Part shown: in pieces, positions 1 through 12,600 of the stretch
How the letters are laid out: each line of letters opens with the position of its first letter
How positions within the stretch are numbered: the first letter of the stretch is position 1
Assembly (NCBI GenBank): GCA_030141605.1
Contig: JAQGDQ010000006.1
Span: 1,185,501 to 1,249,500 of the forward strand
Source: Tubiluchus corallicola
Lineage: Eukaryota > Priapulida > Priapulimorpha > Priapulimorphida > Tubiluchidae
Direction: 5' to 3'
DNA: 64,000 bases
Position numbers and translations under genes: made by a program
Notes under the pieces: model-generated
The model's database searches: none
Seen by the model: only the letters and a program-made list of their open reading frames with translations
Told to the model about the DNA's origin: nothing

Positions 1-40
1 TGCTTTTAAAATGTATTGTCTGCTGAATATCGGTAGAAAA

Positions 41-863
41 GGCATGGTAAAAACGGCACAGGGTAAATGGCACAAATGAAAAACTAGGTAAAAATGCCAC
101 ACTTAGTAAAGTTTGGGGTGATTGTGGGGCGATAATTATTTTAGCTTAATAGTTATTTTTACCTCTGCCAAGGAAGTTCTGCTTTAATACAGTTTGTTTG
201 TTTGAATGGTTGTTTTTTGTTTGTTGTAGTAGTAAACTTGACCCTACACCACGTACAATAAACTTTTGTCAGGCACACAATGGAGGTTTCAGAGGGAGTA
301 TTTAGTATTTCTTTTTTATTATCTCTACCAGGACAAACAAATACGACTTAGTTTCAGGTTCTGTTTTGAGAAATTCTCGCTCGTAAAAAACTGTGTAACG
401 CTGTTTTTAATGTGCATGTTATATTTGTATAACTATAAGCTCACTTGGTATACGTATGTATGCCAGTCTGTTACCATTGCCAAAATTAATGGTTAGAGAA
501 AGGAAGATAAACACTATGTGGAATATTCATGAATTAGTGATTACAATTCAGTTTAATGAACAAAGTATTTTGTGAGTGTTTTGAAAGTCTATTTAATACC
601 AATACAGGTACGTTTTTGAATACTTGCTTGTTTATCTTGTTTTACGTTTTTTTTTAGTCTGCCAGACAAATAAGCTTAGGATTGTTCGTCTTTGGCAGAG
701 ATGTGCTTCCTATTGAGATCGTTCTGGTTTTATTATAGAAATTAATTGCACCGAAATAACATGTGCCATTTTTTCCTACTTTTCCATTTGTGCATTTTTC
801 CTATGCCATTTTTACCTACTTCTCCATTTATGACATTTTTTCTTGCACCATTTTTACCATGCC
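41..863. mobile_element. Inverted-repeat non-autonomous DNA transposon (copy A)
   Basis: The left end (41-100) contains several spaced copies of a motif like GGTAAAAACGGCACA, and the right end (about 763-863) contains the same motif inverted, ending in TTTTTACCATGCC against the left GGCATGGTAAAAA. The reverse complement of the whole interval aligns by eye with 27929-28895, including the middle, so these are two copies of one family. There is no transposase-like reading frame, so it is non-autonomous. I could not define a target-site duplication, so the exact outer ends are uncertain by some tens of bases. The superfamily is not assigned. Confidence 0.72.
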
Positions 864-1765
864 CCCTCTTTGCCATCTGCTTTGGAAATTCTGCAGTCTC
901 TGCATTCAAAAAAGTACATAAAGCAGTATGATATTGCTAATGATAAACACTGCATGGTGTTGTCATAAGTGTTTAGAAATCTCTTTCATGACCATGGGTT
1001 GAAGCAATAGATAAGATGAGTTGTGTTGTATATGATAATTATAGTTTCACTTGTTTATTATTATGCTAACTTTATGTTTAGAACAGCTTTAATTAGGTGC
1101 TCACTGTTCAGTGCCATATATTATCAAAGGTATCCATGTTTTTAAGATGAAGTGGTTTTAAAAGTCTCTTCATTCAAAGTATGAAGTTAGTGAAATGTGT
1201 AAATTGTATTAGAAGGAAATCACTATTGTAAAACTTAGAACTAAACCAAAATGAAAGGAGATGAACTGTCAATTGCTAAACTTGGATATAAACAAAGAAC
1301 CCTTGATGATGAGCTTATGACCTGCAGACTACACAACCTTTTGTCATCAAAGTGTTCTTATAATTCAACCCTCACATAACTCACCAATACCAATGTGTCA
1401 GATTTTTAGTATGTTCATGCTAGAGTAATATGTAATTAATTAGACTAATTGTTGTAATTGATTTAATAACTGGAGTAATCAGTACTTTCTTTTGCAGGTT
1501 TATAAATTAATGATGCAATGATTAATAAACCAAATGCAGTTATTAATTTTTTAAACCAATGGAAAGAATTGTGCAACTACTAAAAAAGCTTGGGCTAAGC
1601 TTGGATATTGAGGAGGATCTTGATTGCAAGTTTGTAATGTCTGAAACCAAAACTCACTGTTTAATTTTGGTCTTAATGCAATTACTAAAAACATGCAGAC
1701 TTATCCATCATTTTAGTGGTTATTCTGTCATATTAGAAATTGATAGTGATACTGCCTACTTTCAG
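864..1765. other. No exon seen; probably MED10 intron
   Basis: AT-rich sequence between the transposon copy and the first recognisable MED10 exon. I looked for the conserved N-terminal MED10 segment in all three forward frames and did not find it, so the start exon probably lies left of the window. The open frame starting at 1559 does not resemble MED10 and overlaps the exon in a different frame. Confidence 0.4.
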
Positions 1766-4761
1766 CCATTTAATGGTGTCTGGTCTCCAAGAGATTGACA
1801 AGCTGAAAGCTCAACTACATGATGTGCAAGTGCCTTTAGAAGTTTTTGAGTAAGTAACTTATTCATCGAGTCCAATAGATATCTATATAATTTAAGACAA
1901 TTCATTTTACCTTGATACAGAGTTACAATCACACCACTTAATTAAAAATGACTTGACATGTTTTTTATCGAACTTTGGGCATCATGGTTCCATTCAAAAC
2001 ACTGTAAGTATCAAGGACAAGAGACGAGTGATTATAAATACAATTGATTATATTTACAAATTATTGCAGTTGTTGTGTATAGGTCTATAGTAATGAAAAT
2101 TGAACGTTATAAGAGTAAAGTAATCATAATCGTAAGTTCTTGCTTACAAGTAATTTTTTGACATCTTTAGTCGGTTACTGTCTAGCAGTGTTTCTAAGAT
2201 AAAAATGCGAATTGAAATTAAACAATGACACTGCACAACTGCTACTCGTCGATAATTCATGAGTTATTTAGTATCAGAAATTATACTTTCCAGGTTTTCG
2301 CTATATAGCATAATTAGTATTTAGGTGAAAGAAGTCATTTCTTTGAAAAGAAAAGAATGGCCAAAATGTTGTCACTTGGCTATTAGTGTAATTGTAATTG
2401 TTATTACAGTTGCCAAAGCTGAGCACTTTGCTGTAATTAAACATAATTCATTTGAAATAAAATAAGCCTGTAGCATCTGAGGCATTAGCTAGGGCAGAAT
2501 GTTATTCTTTTGGTTTGTCACTTTGGTGTATTGAAAAAGTTTTTTGTTGGCACAGAAGAACGATTCAAGATGGTTTCATAATGTGTTTTTGTGAAAATGT
2601 TTTATTTTTGAAAAGTATAATTTTGGAATATTTTGCATTTGCTGTGAGTGTTCTTCCTTTAAGAATGATGTTTCCATTTGAACTAAAGTCGATAAAGGAA
2701 CTATTATAGCTACTATGCATTCGAGGAAGCCAATAGAACAGCATTTGAGAGACAATATAATTTTTCACTGTGGTGGGATCTTGTGCCCTGTTTGTAAATT
2801 ACAAAGGAAAGCCTAGCAGCGTGTTATCAGAAATGATCAAATTTCACGTGTAAAAGTTACTGTAGCAATACTTTGATGCTAATTATGGCTCAATGAAGTA
2901 AAAAAATAACAAACGGCTAGTAATTATTACAACAAAAGTTTGAAAACAACATTGCCAATATCTAGAAAACTTGGCAGTGAGCACTAGGGTGAGCATGATA
3001 ATAGAAACACTATAAAGTTTTTTCACAGAATATTTAAAAGAAGTTATGTGTACTTCATTAGCAATCTGAATTAAAGAAGTTTATTCAGATTTATGAGAGA
3101 GTTATTTTAGCCTGCCCCTAGGCAGCGTAATGATTAAATCATGCTGACAGTGTGCTGAATCTTGTGACATGGTACATGTATCTTTCACATCAGAAGAAAT
3201 TCTATGTAAGTTTGCACTATAAATGGTTGATGGCGGTCACCATGGAATCATTCTTACGACAAGCTAAAACCACATGGGTGGCAACTGTCCCATAACTCAG
3301 AGTATAGTATTGGTTGAATTGCTCTGTAATTTTTACTTCATTTCAGTGTTTATCAAGTTTAACTGTTGCCTATATTCTTGTTTACGTAGATACATTGATC
3401 AGGGTAAGAATCCTCAACTTTACACGAAAGATTGCATGGAAAGAGCCCTGCATAAGAACGAACTTGTAAAAGGGAAAATTGATGCATACAAGGTGAGAAA
3501 CTTCTGATTTTATTTGTAGTAAAACAAGCTTTTGTCACTGTTGAGTTGGTGGTATTAAAATACTAATAAGTATACATATTTTGGAGGTTTTTAATACAAT
3601 TATAAAAAATCAATATTCGCATGTAATTTTGCCCAAGTGTGAGAATAACGTTTAAGGGAATAACAGCTTGCTGTTCAACAGTTTTAATATACATGTTTTA
3701 CAGCTGCTTACGTTGTTACTGGTCACCAATATTAAATAGCGAGCTTTTGAATTTTTGAGTGTCGGGACTTCTGGATGCAAAAAAATTATTTAAAATCATT
3801 ATTGACTTTGTGCCTATGAAAAAATGTTTAATTTTAATCTTTTAGTAAAACAAAGCCTCTAAAACTAATATTCTTTTATTTTACGTTTATTTAAGTACAT
3901 AAAAAGTACCATAGAATAATAAACAAAGCATAGTTAAAAGTCACAAAAAATATTTCTGCAAGACAAATAAAAGAAATATTTACATAAAACACAGAGAATT
4001 AGTAAGCTAAATTTTTAAAAAAGGGTTAGCAAGTGTATGTTCCCAATGAGTAAATATATTCAAAGTTAAAATGATATCAATATTATGAATAAAACTGTGT
4101 ATGAATTGCTTGAATTTAAAACTCTCTGATAAAGGCTAAAGTGATTTTGTATAAAATGATTACAGCAATTTTCAGCGCATATTCTCGATGCTGTAGTGCC
4201 CCTATGATAAGCAGAAAACTTCGTCAATGCAAAATAGTAGGCCGCTTTTAATTTCCTTATAGTACCAACATTAAAAGTGATCTAAAGGTTAGAACAGTAA
4301 AAAGTTGAACAATAAGATTTAAACAGAACACGATTGATATCAGCAGAGCAAAAACTAAAATTTCTTCAAAGAATATTGAATCTCATATAAAAAAGGAGCA
4401 ATTGATTTAAAATATCAGCATAATATAAAATAGTGATACATTACTATGCGTATTACTTGTAAATTAATAGTGACGAGATTAATTTACTTATTACTAGAAT
4501 AAAATCTTGTGTGTATTACTGTAACATTCACTGACAGTTTTATGCTGATTGTTTTCTAATTGTTAAAAAGTAATCTCTAATTTTATCATGTATTTCATTT
4601 TATTGTCTCTCATGGTGCTAGTTGGTTTTATTAAATGTTATTTTCAGAGATTTAAAGATCTGTTAGTGGAAGAACTAACTCCTGTATTTCCAAGTGAAAT
4701 GGCCAAATACAGGGCTTTGAGAGGTGAAGAGTATTTCTACGATCGACCCGATGAACGGTAG
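1766..4761 (+). CDS. MED10: Mediator complex subunit 10 (3' coding exons)
   Basis: Three coding exons: 1766-1849, 3390-3492 and 4648-4761, with AG/GT borders and continuous phase (the Glu codon is split across the first intron). They encode about 99 residues of a protein that is normally about 135. The first exon holds VSGLQEIDKLKAQL, the second EYIDQGKNPQLYTKDCMERA, and the third runs to EMAKYRALRGEE and a TAG stop. These are the conserved core and C-terminus of MED10, a small subunit of the Mediator middle module that links activators to RNA polymerase II in the nucleus. The N-terminal exon or exons are missing and probably lie off the left edge. The C-terminal tail after RGEE (YFYDRPDER) differs from the vertebrate ending. 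An AATAAA at 5971 is a distant possible poly(A) signal. Confidence 0.92.
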
Positions 4762-7700
4762 CATCGACCGTTACTTAGTCTGCACCATTTTATGATGATT
4801 CTGTAAATTAGCAGCTATATGAAGTGCGAAAAGTTTGATGGGTTCATCACTGTATGGTTACAACTCTGTCATGACTTTGTCTACCATAAGACTAAGTTGA
4901 GGCCTTTTAGTGTTTTTATGCGGAATGTGGTTGGTGCCTGTTAGTTTTGAAATTGTAATGTCATTGAAATTCCTTAGCTCTTTGTACTCTAAACTGAAGC
5001 TATTATGGTACGTTTCAGTTTTACTAACTTACTTAATTTATGTGGAAAAAGTGAAAAAACTTATTTGGCCATGTGATGTGGTGGATCTTAATTTTGCTCA
5101 TAGGCATTGAATATTCAGATCACCTAATTTTTTCCCGAATACAAAAATCCGATAAACTTTTGTTGAATTCACTAACGATTAAATTGAACTTTCGGTATAC
5201 CAAAGTTATTTTTCTAATATTTGGTGAAAATTATATTAAACAAACTGAATATTTTCCTATAATGCTTATCAAAATTTTTCCGAAAAAAAGCTGATAGTAA
5301 ACAGCAAACGTGACGCAACAGTTAACGTTCTATTTCTGTTTCTGTAGATTACTCAAAAGAATTTGATGGACTGTCAGTACACAAGTCTTGTGAATTCGCG
5401 AAAGTACAGCTGTATTCGCATTTATAAATGAAGCAGTCAATGAGAACTTGAGCTAGTAAACAATTTTGTACTTTTGCTTACATACTGATTTGTTAATTGT
5501 ACAAAATAATTTAAACAGCTTTTGAAAGAACTGGGGCTGCTTTTAAAACACTTAATACTTTACTACATAACCATTAAAGAACACAGATTTAGTAATCCAA
5601 ACAATTTTACACAGCTCACCAGTTACCACTAACTTAAAGCTATAACACGTTAGAGAGTTTTTAATTCTTTTCAGTTATAATTACAAGAAAATTCGGTTCA
5701 GTTTTTGTAAGACAATTCCGTTCAACTGCGGTTCAGTATTCCAATTTAACTTCATATTTTTCGGAGTTTGGTCCAGTAGTGCCCAAACATGAAAAAATTG
5801 GCTTCGGTTCAGTTGATAAAAATGTGCCTTTGCTGCACCGTTACGTGCTCATGCCTAATTATTTTATGTATTTATAAAAGAGTTTTATCATTTACAATTT
5901 TCCACTGCACATGCTAATTTCTTTTCTTTTTGTTGCCACTATGCAAGAAAGACTATGGAAATTAATATTTAATAAATGGAGTACCTATGACTTTATATTT
6001 TTGATGTGCATGATTACTGTCTACTATGTTTTTGATTCGAAATGAAATTGTTGCTATTATTAGGCATGCGCTGACTGCTCAGATTATAGTGAGTTCCACT
6101 GCTTTATTTGCAACACAGTCGGAAGCTATTTATGTGCAAAGGTTGACGTGTTTGGTTTGACAAACATGTTGACCCTGGAACGAGTTTTTTGTAACTCCAT
6201 CTGTTTTGAATAGCAATACAACCTTTATTTATGTGCAATAGCCACTTGAGCAAAATTTTGAGGAAATAACACTCTAGTGATCTTGATAAATAATGCTAGT
6301 AAAATAAAATTATTACTATAGGATGTCTCTCCCTACGCTAAGGAAGTAAAGTTGCTATGTTTCATTATAAATAATACCCTACAAAATGAGTAGAAAAATG
6401 TAGCTAAACAAAACTATTTCATGAATACTAATCATAAGTAGTAAGAAACAAGATTTTATTGCGCTTGTGTAGTCAAACAGTCATATCTCAGCAGTTAACA
6501 TCCTTACCACTGAACATTGTTATTACTGCATAGAACACTGCTATGTGTAAAACATTTTCGCCTTCAAAATTGAAAAGTTGGACATTCAATATAACATTAC
6601 ACAATATTTATATAGCTTCTATACTTAAGGCTTTAAGGCGAAACATCTTAGAAATCTTAGACATCTGTAGTATCAAACAATCGCTGCACTTCTTAGAAAG
6701 TGGACTTTCTGTTCAGGAAGCCAGCTGGGTTTTGTGGTTTTAAATGTGGAATTTTTAGTTCATGCACAAGTCATGTACAAAAGACTGATTATTCTTGTAA
6801 ATTGTCTAAAAAGAATACACATACTTTATTCCAATGTGCTAAACAAGATTGATAGGCCTGTTTCATTTGCTGTAGGGAGGCAAATGTTTATTTTTAAAGA
6901 TTGAAAGCACTTTTTTGTCTGCTGCGGTGGTCTGCAAGGAAACTGGCGCCTTTAGTCTAAAGTGTTATTTGATAAAGACAAATGATTCTATTATAGCTGT
7001 GTATGTTTTTTTCTTGGAGCATAAAAAAGCTGCATGAGTATGCTGTAAAGCTACTCTGTTGCAGCTGTTCATTGTTGAGATGCCTAAACTGTGTTTACAT
7101 CCATTAGCAATACAGAAGTAGTAGGACTGTTTACTAAAAGGAAGGCGGTGTTGTGTTTTATGTGAGTAACAATTAATATATTTTTTTATTTATGGTGGCA
7201 ATAACTAATAACCTGTTCATCAATTTCTGGTAAAACTACATAACCATATTCACTAACGCTCTTTGTTAGCAATTATTCCAGTAAGTACCTCAGCACTTAC
7301 GGTGTCAGTAGCGTAATAGTTGAACAAGCATACTGTTTCTTTATTTTGTTGGACATTGATAAAAATGAAACAGTTCTTTCTTTAATATTCATTAACTTGT
7401 AGTGATTATGTCATTTGCTATTGAAATGAAGTAAAAAACTTGTGATGCATGAAAAATGCTTTAAAATTAATTTTGTGCAGTGATTGCTGTGCCAGGATTG
7501 ACTTTTTTTTGCAAAAGACTCATTCTTGATAAAGCTGTAATAAATTTTTATCTAATTATTTATGTGGGCTGTGTGATCATATGAGCCACTTGATTATTTG
7601 ATTTATGTTTCCATAAAAAGCATTAAAATGCATTAAGGCACTTCATTTATGATGATGTTGTTTGATCAGCTGTGAGGCATTTATAATTGGCTAGTTTTTT

Positions 7701-9674
7701 GCCCAGCTGTTTTCAAGAAACCTTGCCTTAGGGCATGTTTATCCATTATCTATGCTTGTTTATCAGACTGTCGTCTTGGAATTTACAGAATCTTTTAGCA
7801 ACCTGATTTACAAGGTTCTGAGCTGCTTGTAGAGAACTTTTCCAATTTTTCAAGAACAAAAATTGAGCTCTTGGAACGGGATTTAATAAACTTGGTGAGT
7901 ATGTTATCAGTTATTGCCACTACAGTACCATGTTTTTTGGGTTTATTATTTGTTTAGTACCTATTAAACAACATCGAATCTGTTTAGAATGTCAAATTAC
8001 GGTTGAGTTGTACACTGTAGAGCAGTCATTTAGATACGATGTGAAGAAAAAACAAATGCAAACCCCCCTTTTTAACTGTGGGTCTTTGTTTCCGGCAGCT
8101 CATCGTCACATTGCTTTCAGTCAGTCTTTCCTATACAATAAATAAATTCGGCTTCATTAGAGTTGGTTTTGAAGCAGGAATGAAATACGGCACTTTATAT
8201 ATAAATAACTAAAATTGCAGTGCACTGCCTGAAGTTAAAAAGGATGTTTGCACTTGTTTTTCTTTTAAAATTGCTTGCAGTTTTGGTGTTCATCTTATAC
8301 CATTGCTAAAGAACGTAATCTACTTTTAGTGCTTCATACAGTGGCAGTCAATAGTTTTGTTTGTATATGTTTCTTAATGTTCTTGTGCTAATTAATTTAA
8401 ACTTCAATCTGCCTAACAGCAGAGTGATAAATTTTTGGGGCACCTGTGCATCAATATCATATAGCATGATGTAAAAAGTCTTTGGCAGTGAAACTTGTTT
8501 CTTGTGTTTCTTATTGCTTATTGCTCCCTAGTTATAAGTATTGATATTCGATATTGCAAGGCAATAGCCTTTTTTGTCACACGTTGCCTCACACAGTTAA
8601 CTTGAGAGTAGATGGTGTTTTTAAAGCTTTTGTAAAATTGACAGGTGCATCACTGAACAAAGTGTAAACTTTGGCAATTTCTGTAAGTCACAAATTTATC
8701 TATAGTCAACAAGTTATGGGTAAGTTAGACTTTTATCTGCATAATTTAATGTTAAACCATTTTTATTTAATGTGGTTTTAATGGAGTCGTAAATATTGCT
8801 AATGAATTTTGAAAAAGCTGAAAGAGTAGAACATTTAAAAAATTTTCATTGTACTCATTCTGGTATGCTTTTCATCTTAGTTTCATCTTAGAGATATACA
8901 GTTTACCAGTAAAAATTCGGTATAGTCTAAAACTGAAAGTGTTGAATATGTTAGGACAAACAAAGAGCGGAAGGCAGGGTCAGCTTATGACCTTCTGGGC
9001 CCCTAGGCTAATGGTATACCCTCAGACGATGCCACCCTTTAACTTGCCCGCTCTCGTCTTGAATATTTTTGATTTGTGATATATCTTAGTAACATTTATA
9101 TTCATTGATCTAAACTTATTGCAAATTCTTTGAATAAATTAGAATACCTATCTTTTATTTGTCAATAAAAATATATTTCAAGAAATACCACTATTTTACT
9201 ATTTATTGCAAGCCAAATTAGCCGATGTTTCAACACAAATAGTGAAAAAATAGGTTTATTATGAAATATTACCAAAACTTGAGTGGCGCTAGACTGCAGC
9301 CTATACCAGACTATAGGACCATCCATATAACCATATAATACCACATAAAAGTTTAAATTTTATGAAAGGCAAATGAATGAAAGACACATTATGCAGGTAT
9401 AATATTTATATGTTTCGTCCAGATAATCAATAAAATCATGAAAAGGTTGTGTTTAAGTTTGGAGTGTCTTGCCTTTTGTTCTGCTTGCCACATGATGCTG
9501 TGCAAACTCTAACAGGATCTTCTTTTATCTATTGAATATACCTTTCCTGGAAAGCTTTTACAACTTTTTATGCATTCCTACTCAAAGATTCATTTATAGT
9601 TGTGCTGTCAAGTGTCTATTTCACATTGCTATCATTAGTAAAATAAAGTATTCTAAATCCATTGTCAATTGCAG
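4762..9674. other. Intergenic spacer between MED10 and transglutaminase
   Basis: AT-rich sequence with only short frames, none recognisable. It should contain the MED10 3' UTR and, towards the right, the first exon or exons of the transglutaminase gene, which I could not pick out. Visible features are a cluster of CGGTTCAG-like motifs at 5693-5813 and a short more GC-rich patch near 8960-9060. Confidence 0.45.
5693..5813. repeat. Cluster of CGGTTCAG-like motifs
   Basis: Four variants of a TTCGGTTCAG/CCGTTCAAC-type word occur within about 120 bases, at roughly 5693, 5727, 5739 and 5803. The spacing is irregular. It may be the decayed end of a transposable element or chance. Confidence 0.3.
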
Positions 9675-12600
9675 CAGATCAAGAAATATTGGAAATAGAG
9701 AAGGTTGATTTTGAAGCTCTTGTTAACAGTGTTGATCATCACAGCGAACACTATGATTTGCTATTGGAAGAAACAAAACCCATTCTTAGACGTGGGCAGA
9801 TATTCAAAATGGAGGTACCACAAGCTTGTTTTTAGCTAGATTTCGTGTTATTAGTCATTTCCCTTAAATATTGCAAAAAAAAAATTAACATAAGCATGAT
9901 CTTATAAATGACTGATTGGTGGCCTAAGCTACATTCCTCTAGAGCTATGCCCGACCTCTAGGCACAAAGGCGTTACTTACATAACCAAATACATGTAACT
10001 GAAATAAAAAACACACTTTTTATGTGTTTCGAATTTTTATGTGAGGTCTGCTGACTTTGAAAACTGATCGGGTGTCGTTGTCTAGTAAACTTTTTGAACT
10101 GGATTTTGTTATACTATTGCAATTACCAAAATAGTTTTAATTAATTATTCATTTCAAATGCTGCATTAATGTTTCACTTAAAGTCTTAATTGATATTCTT
10201 TTATGGTTACTTTCATATCTGTTATACGCTGAGGAGTAAGAAAGGGAAGCGTCGACAAAGGATAATGATCCCACGCACAAGTGCGAGAAGGCGCGTAATT
10301 CTTCTGGCCTTTAATGACTGTTAATCAATAATTACTAATCCAACTTCAGCAATTAATTAAGGCTTTCAAACTACAACAGAATCGCTTAGTTAGAGATCAT
10401 CGAAGCTGACTTAATTACTGAGTACAGTTTAGGAAAAAAAAGCACTTGAAATGTTATGATCACTTGACCGTATGTGTATTGTAGCGCTTGCTGGCTCAGC
10501 AGTCTGATAATTTTGGCCGAAAGAGTTTCTAAGTAAAAAGAATCCAGCCCAGTTTTTCTGAACCAAAGAAACCGACTGATCTGTTAACATTTATAATTTC
10601 ATGTGAAGAAGACATTTTGGCAAATTATAGAATGGCTCTGCAAATTTTACTAACAATTGCCATTTATATAGTTAGCTGTGAAAGGTGTTTCAGTAAACTT
10701 AAATGAATCCTTACATATTTAAGTTCAATGACTCAAGTACGATTGAGCAACTTGGCTGTATTAAGCATTGAAAGGAATCTAATTAATTCCTTAAATTTCC
10801 ACAGCATGTATGAATCCTATTTCCATAATGCACATTACTACTGCAAAATCTAGCAAAAATACATTGTTTTGTTATAACTTGTAAAAATATATGTGTTGTA
10901 ATGGACCTAACTAGTTTGACCCTTTCGTTGGGAAAAATTTTGTTGGTTCAGGCATAAGGCATATTTTCAGAATTATCAGGAACGTAGCAGAAGTTTATTC
11001 TGCACACTGTGATTTTGACAATGTGATTTTTAAGAATAGTGAATGGATAACCAAAATGATTTGTAAACTGTTCAAGCACACTTATATGTTTTAACTTTTG
11101 GGTTTGCAGTTTTGATATTAGGAAATGTTCAAATGTTGTAAAAGGTGTGAAAAAGATGGTATCGATGTTCGGGTAACAAGCCACTAAACAAATGATAGAA
11201 ACATTAACTAAAAAGTAGGATGCCAAGTCGTTCTTGACACTCCCCCCCCCCCCCCCGTGCCAGAAACACTTGCTATGCCATTTGCTATAGGTTTCAAGTC
11301 GAGTTTATTGCATTCGGCACCTCATTTAGTACTTTCATAGTGTTGTCAACTTTATGTAACTGATGTATGCGATTACCTGCTGCTATTTTCTTGCAGTTTT
11401 GATATGCATTTGTTTTATCTATAGTGTGTTTCATGGCTTTGTGTATCATCTCTTACTGGTAACATGACAGTAAACATGTCTCGTGAATATTTTTAGGTAT
11501 TTGGCAAAAGGGACTTCAATGATGCTATAGACATCATTCGTTTAGCTTTCTCATTTGGAGCCAAACCGCGGCAGGCCAAGGGTACAAAAGCAGTATTCAG
11601 GGTAGCCACAAAGGCCACCGAAGAACTGACGCCATCTGATGTATGAATGTTACATTAGCTGACTGCTATTTTATTTTTTAACTACAACAATACAAAACAT
11701 AGATATATGTAAACTACATTTTTTAGTAATAAAATAAGCAACTTCTCGTAGTAGGCCAAAACAGATTGATGGTTTACATTGTTTCATGGTGCTTGGGTGC
11801 ACTCAGATCTCAAAGATAAATGTTGTGTTTTGCAGTGGGGAGCACGAGCCAGGATTATTTCAGGGAAAAAAGTCTCTTTCAATGTTATGATACCTGCCGA
11901 TTGCCCAGTCGGACATTGGAAGTTGGAAATAATCACTAAACATCAAGTAAGGAATGTGTGCAGTTTTTGATATTTTGCTGTGAGCCATTTTCACATGAAT
12001 GTAAATGATTAATGATATTTTTAAATAGGAAAACAGGGTTTTGGAATCCAGATGTCTAAAAATTGTGGTTAGTTACTTTTCTTAGGAGAATAGATAGGCT
12101 AAAGGTTAAAATACTTCGTGGTAATACTGCAGATAAAACATTATTTTGAAGCAGTGTCAGAATATGCTAAATTGGTGACTTTTTTGTTTGTCTTGTATTT
12201 TTTCATGCATTGTCTTAACAATACATTATCTAATTCATTTCAGAATGATCCAAAAAAGAAGAAAATTTTCTCTGCTAATGAGTCTGTTATCATCTTATTC
12301 AATGCATGGAGTAAAGGTTAGCATATTTATTACCTGTAAAGTAAAGAATTTGCACTGATAGAACAACTACTGCTAGTTAATGATGGCTAAATTGATTGCT
12401 TACATCACTTATATTGGACAATTAATTTTGTCTTAATATTTTAGTAATCCTTGTTTTTCTGCATAATTTCAGATGATGCAGTTTATATGGAAAATGAGGA
12501 AGAAAGGGATGAATATGTTTTAAATGATGTCGGAAAGATTTGGTGTGGTACAATGAAACGCCTTAGAGAGCGAGCGTGGAATTTTGGACAGGTATAAAAT

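Noticed and set aside
1559-1798. Plus-strand 79-residue frame with a coding-like start
   Set aside because: It overlaps the first MED10 exon in the wrong frame and resembles nothing known.
7810-7896. Candidate first transglutaminase exon (frame with IELLERDLINL and a GTGAGT donor)
   Set aside because: Its end phase does not fit the exon starting at 9675, and no signature supports it.
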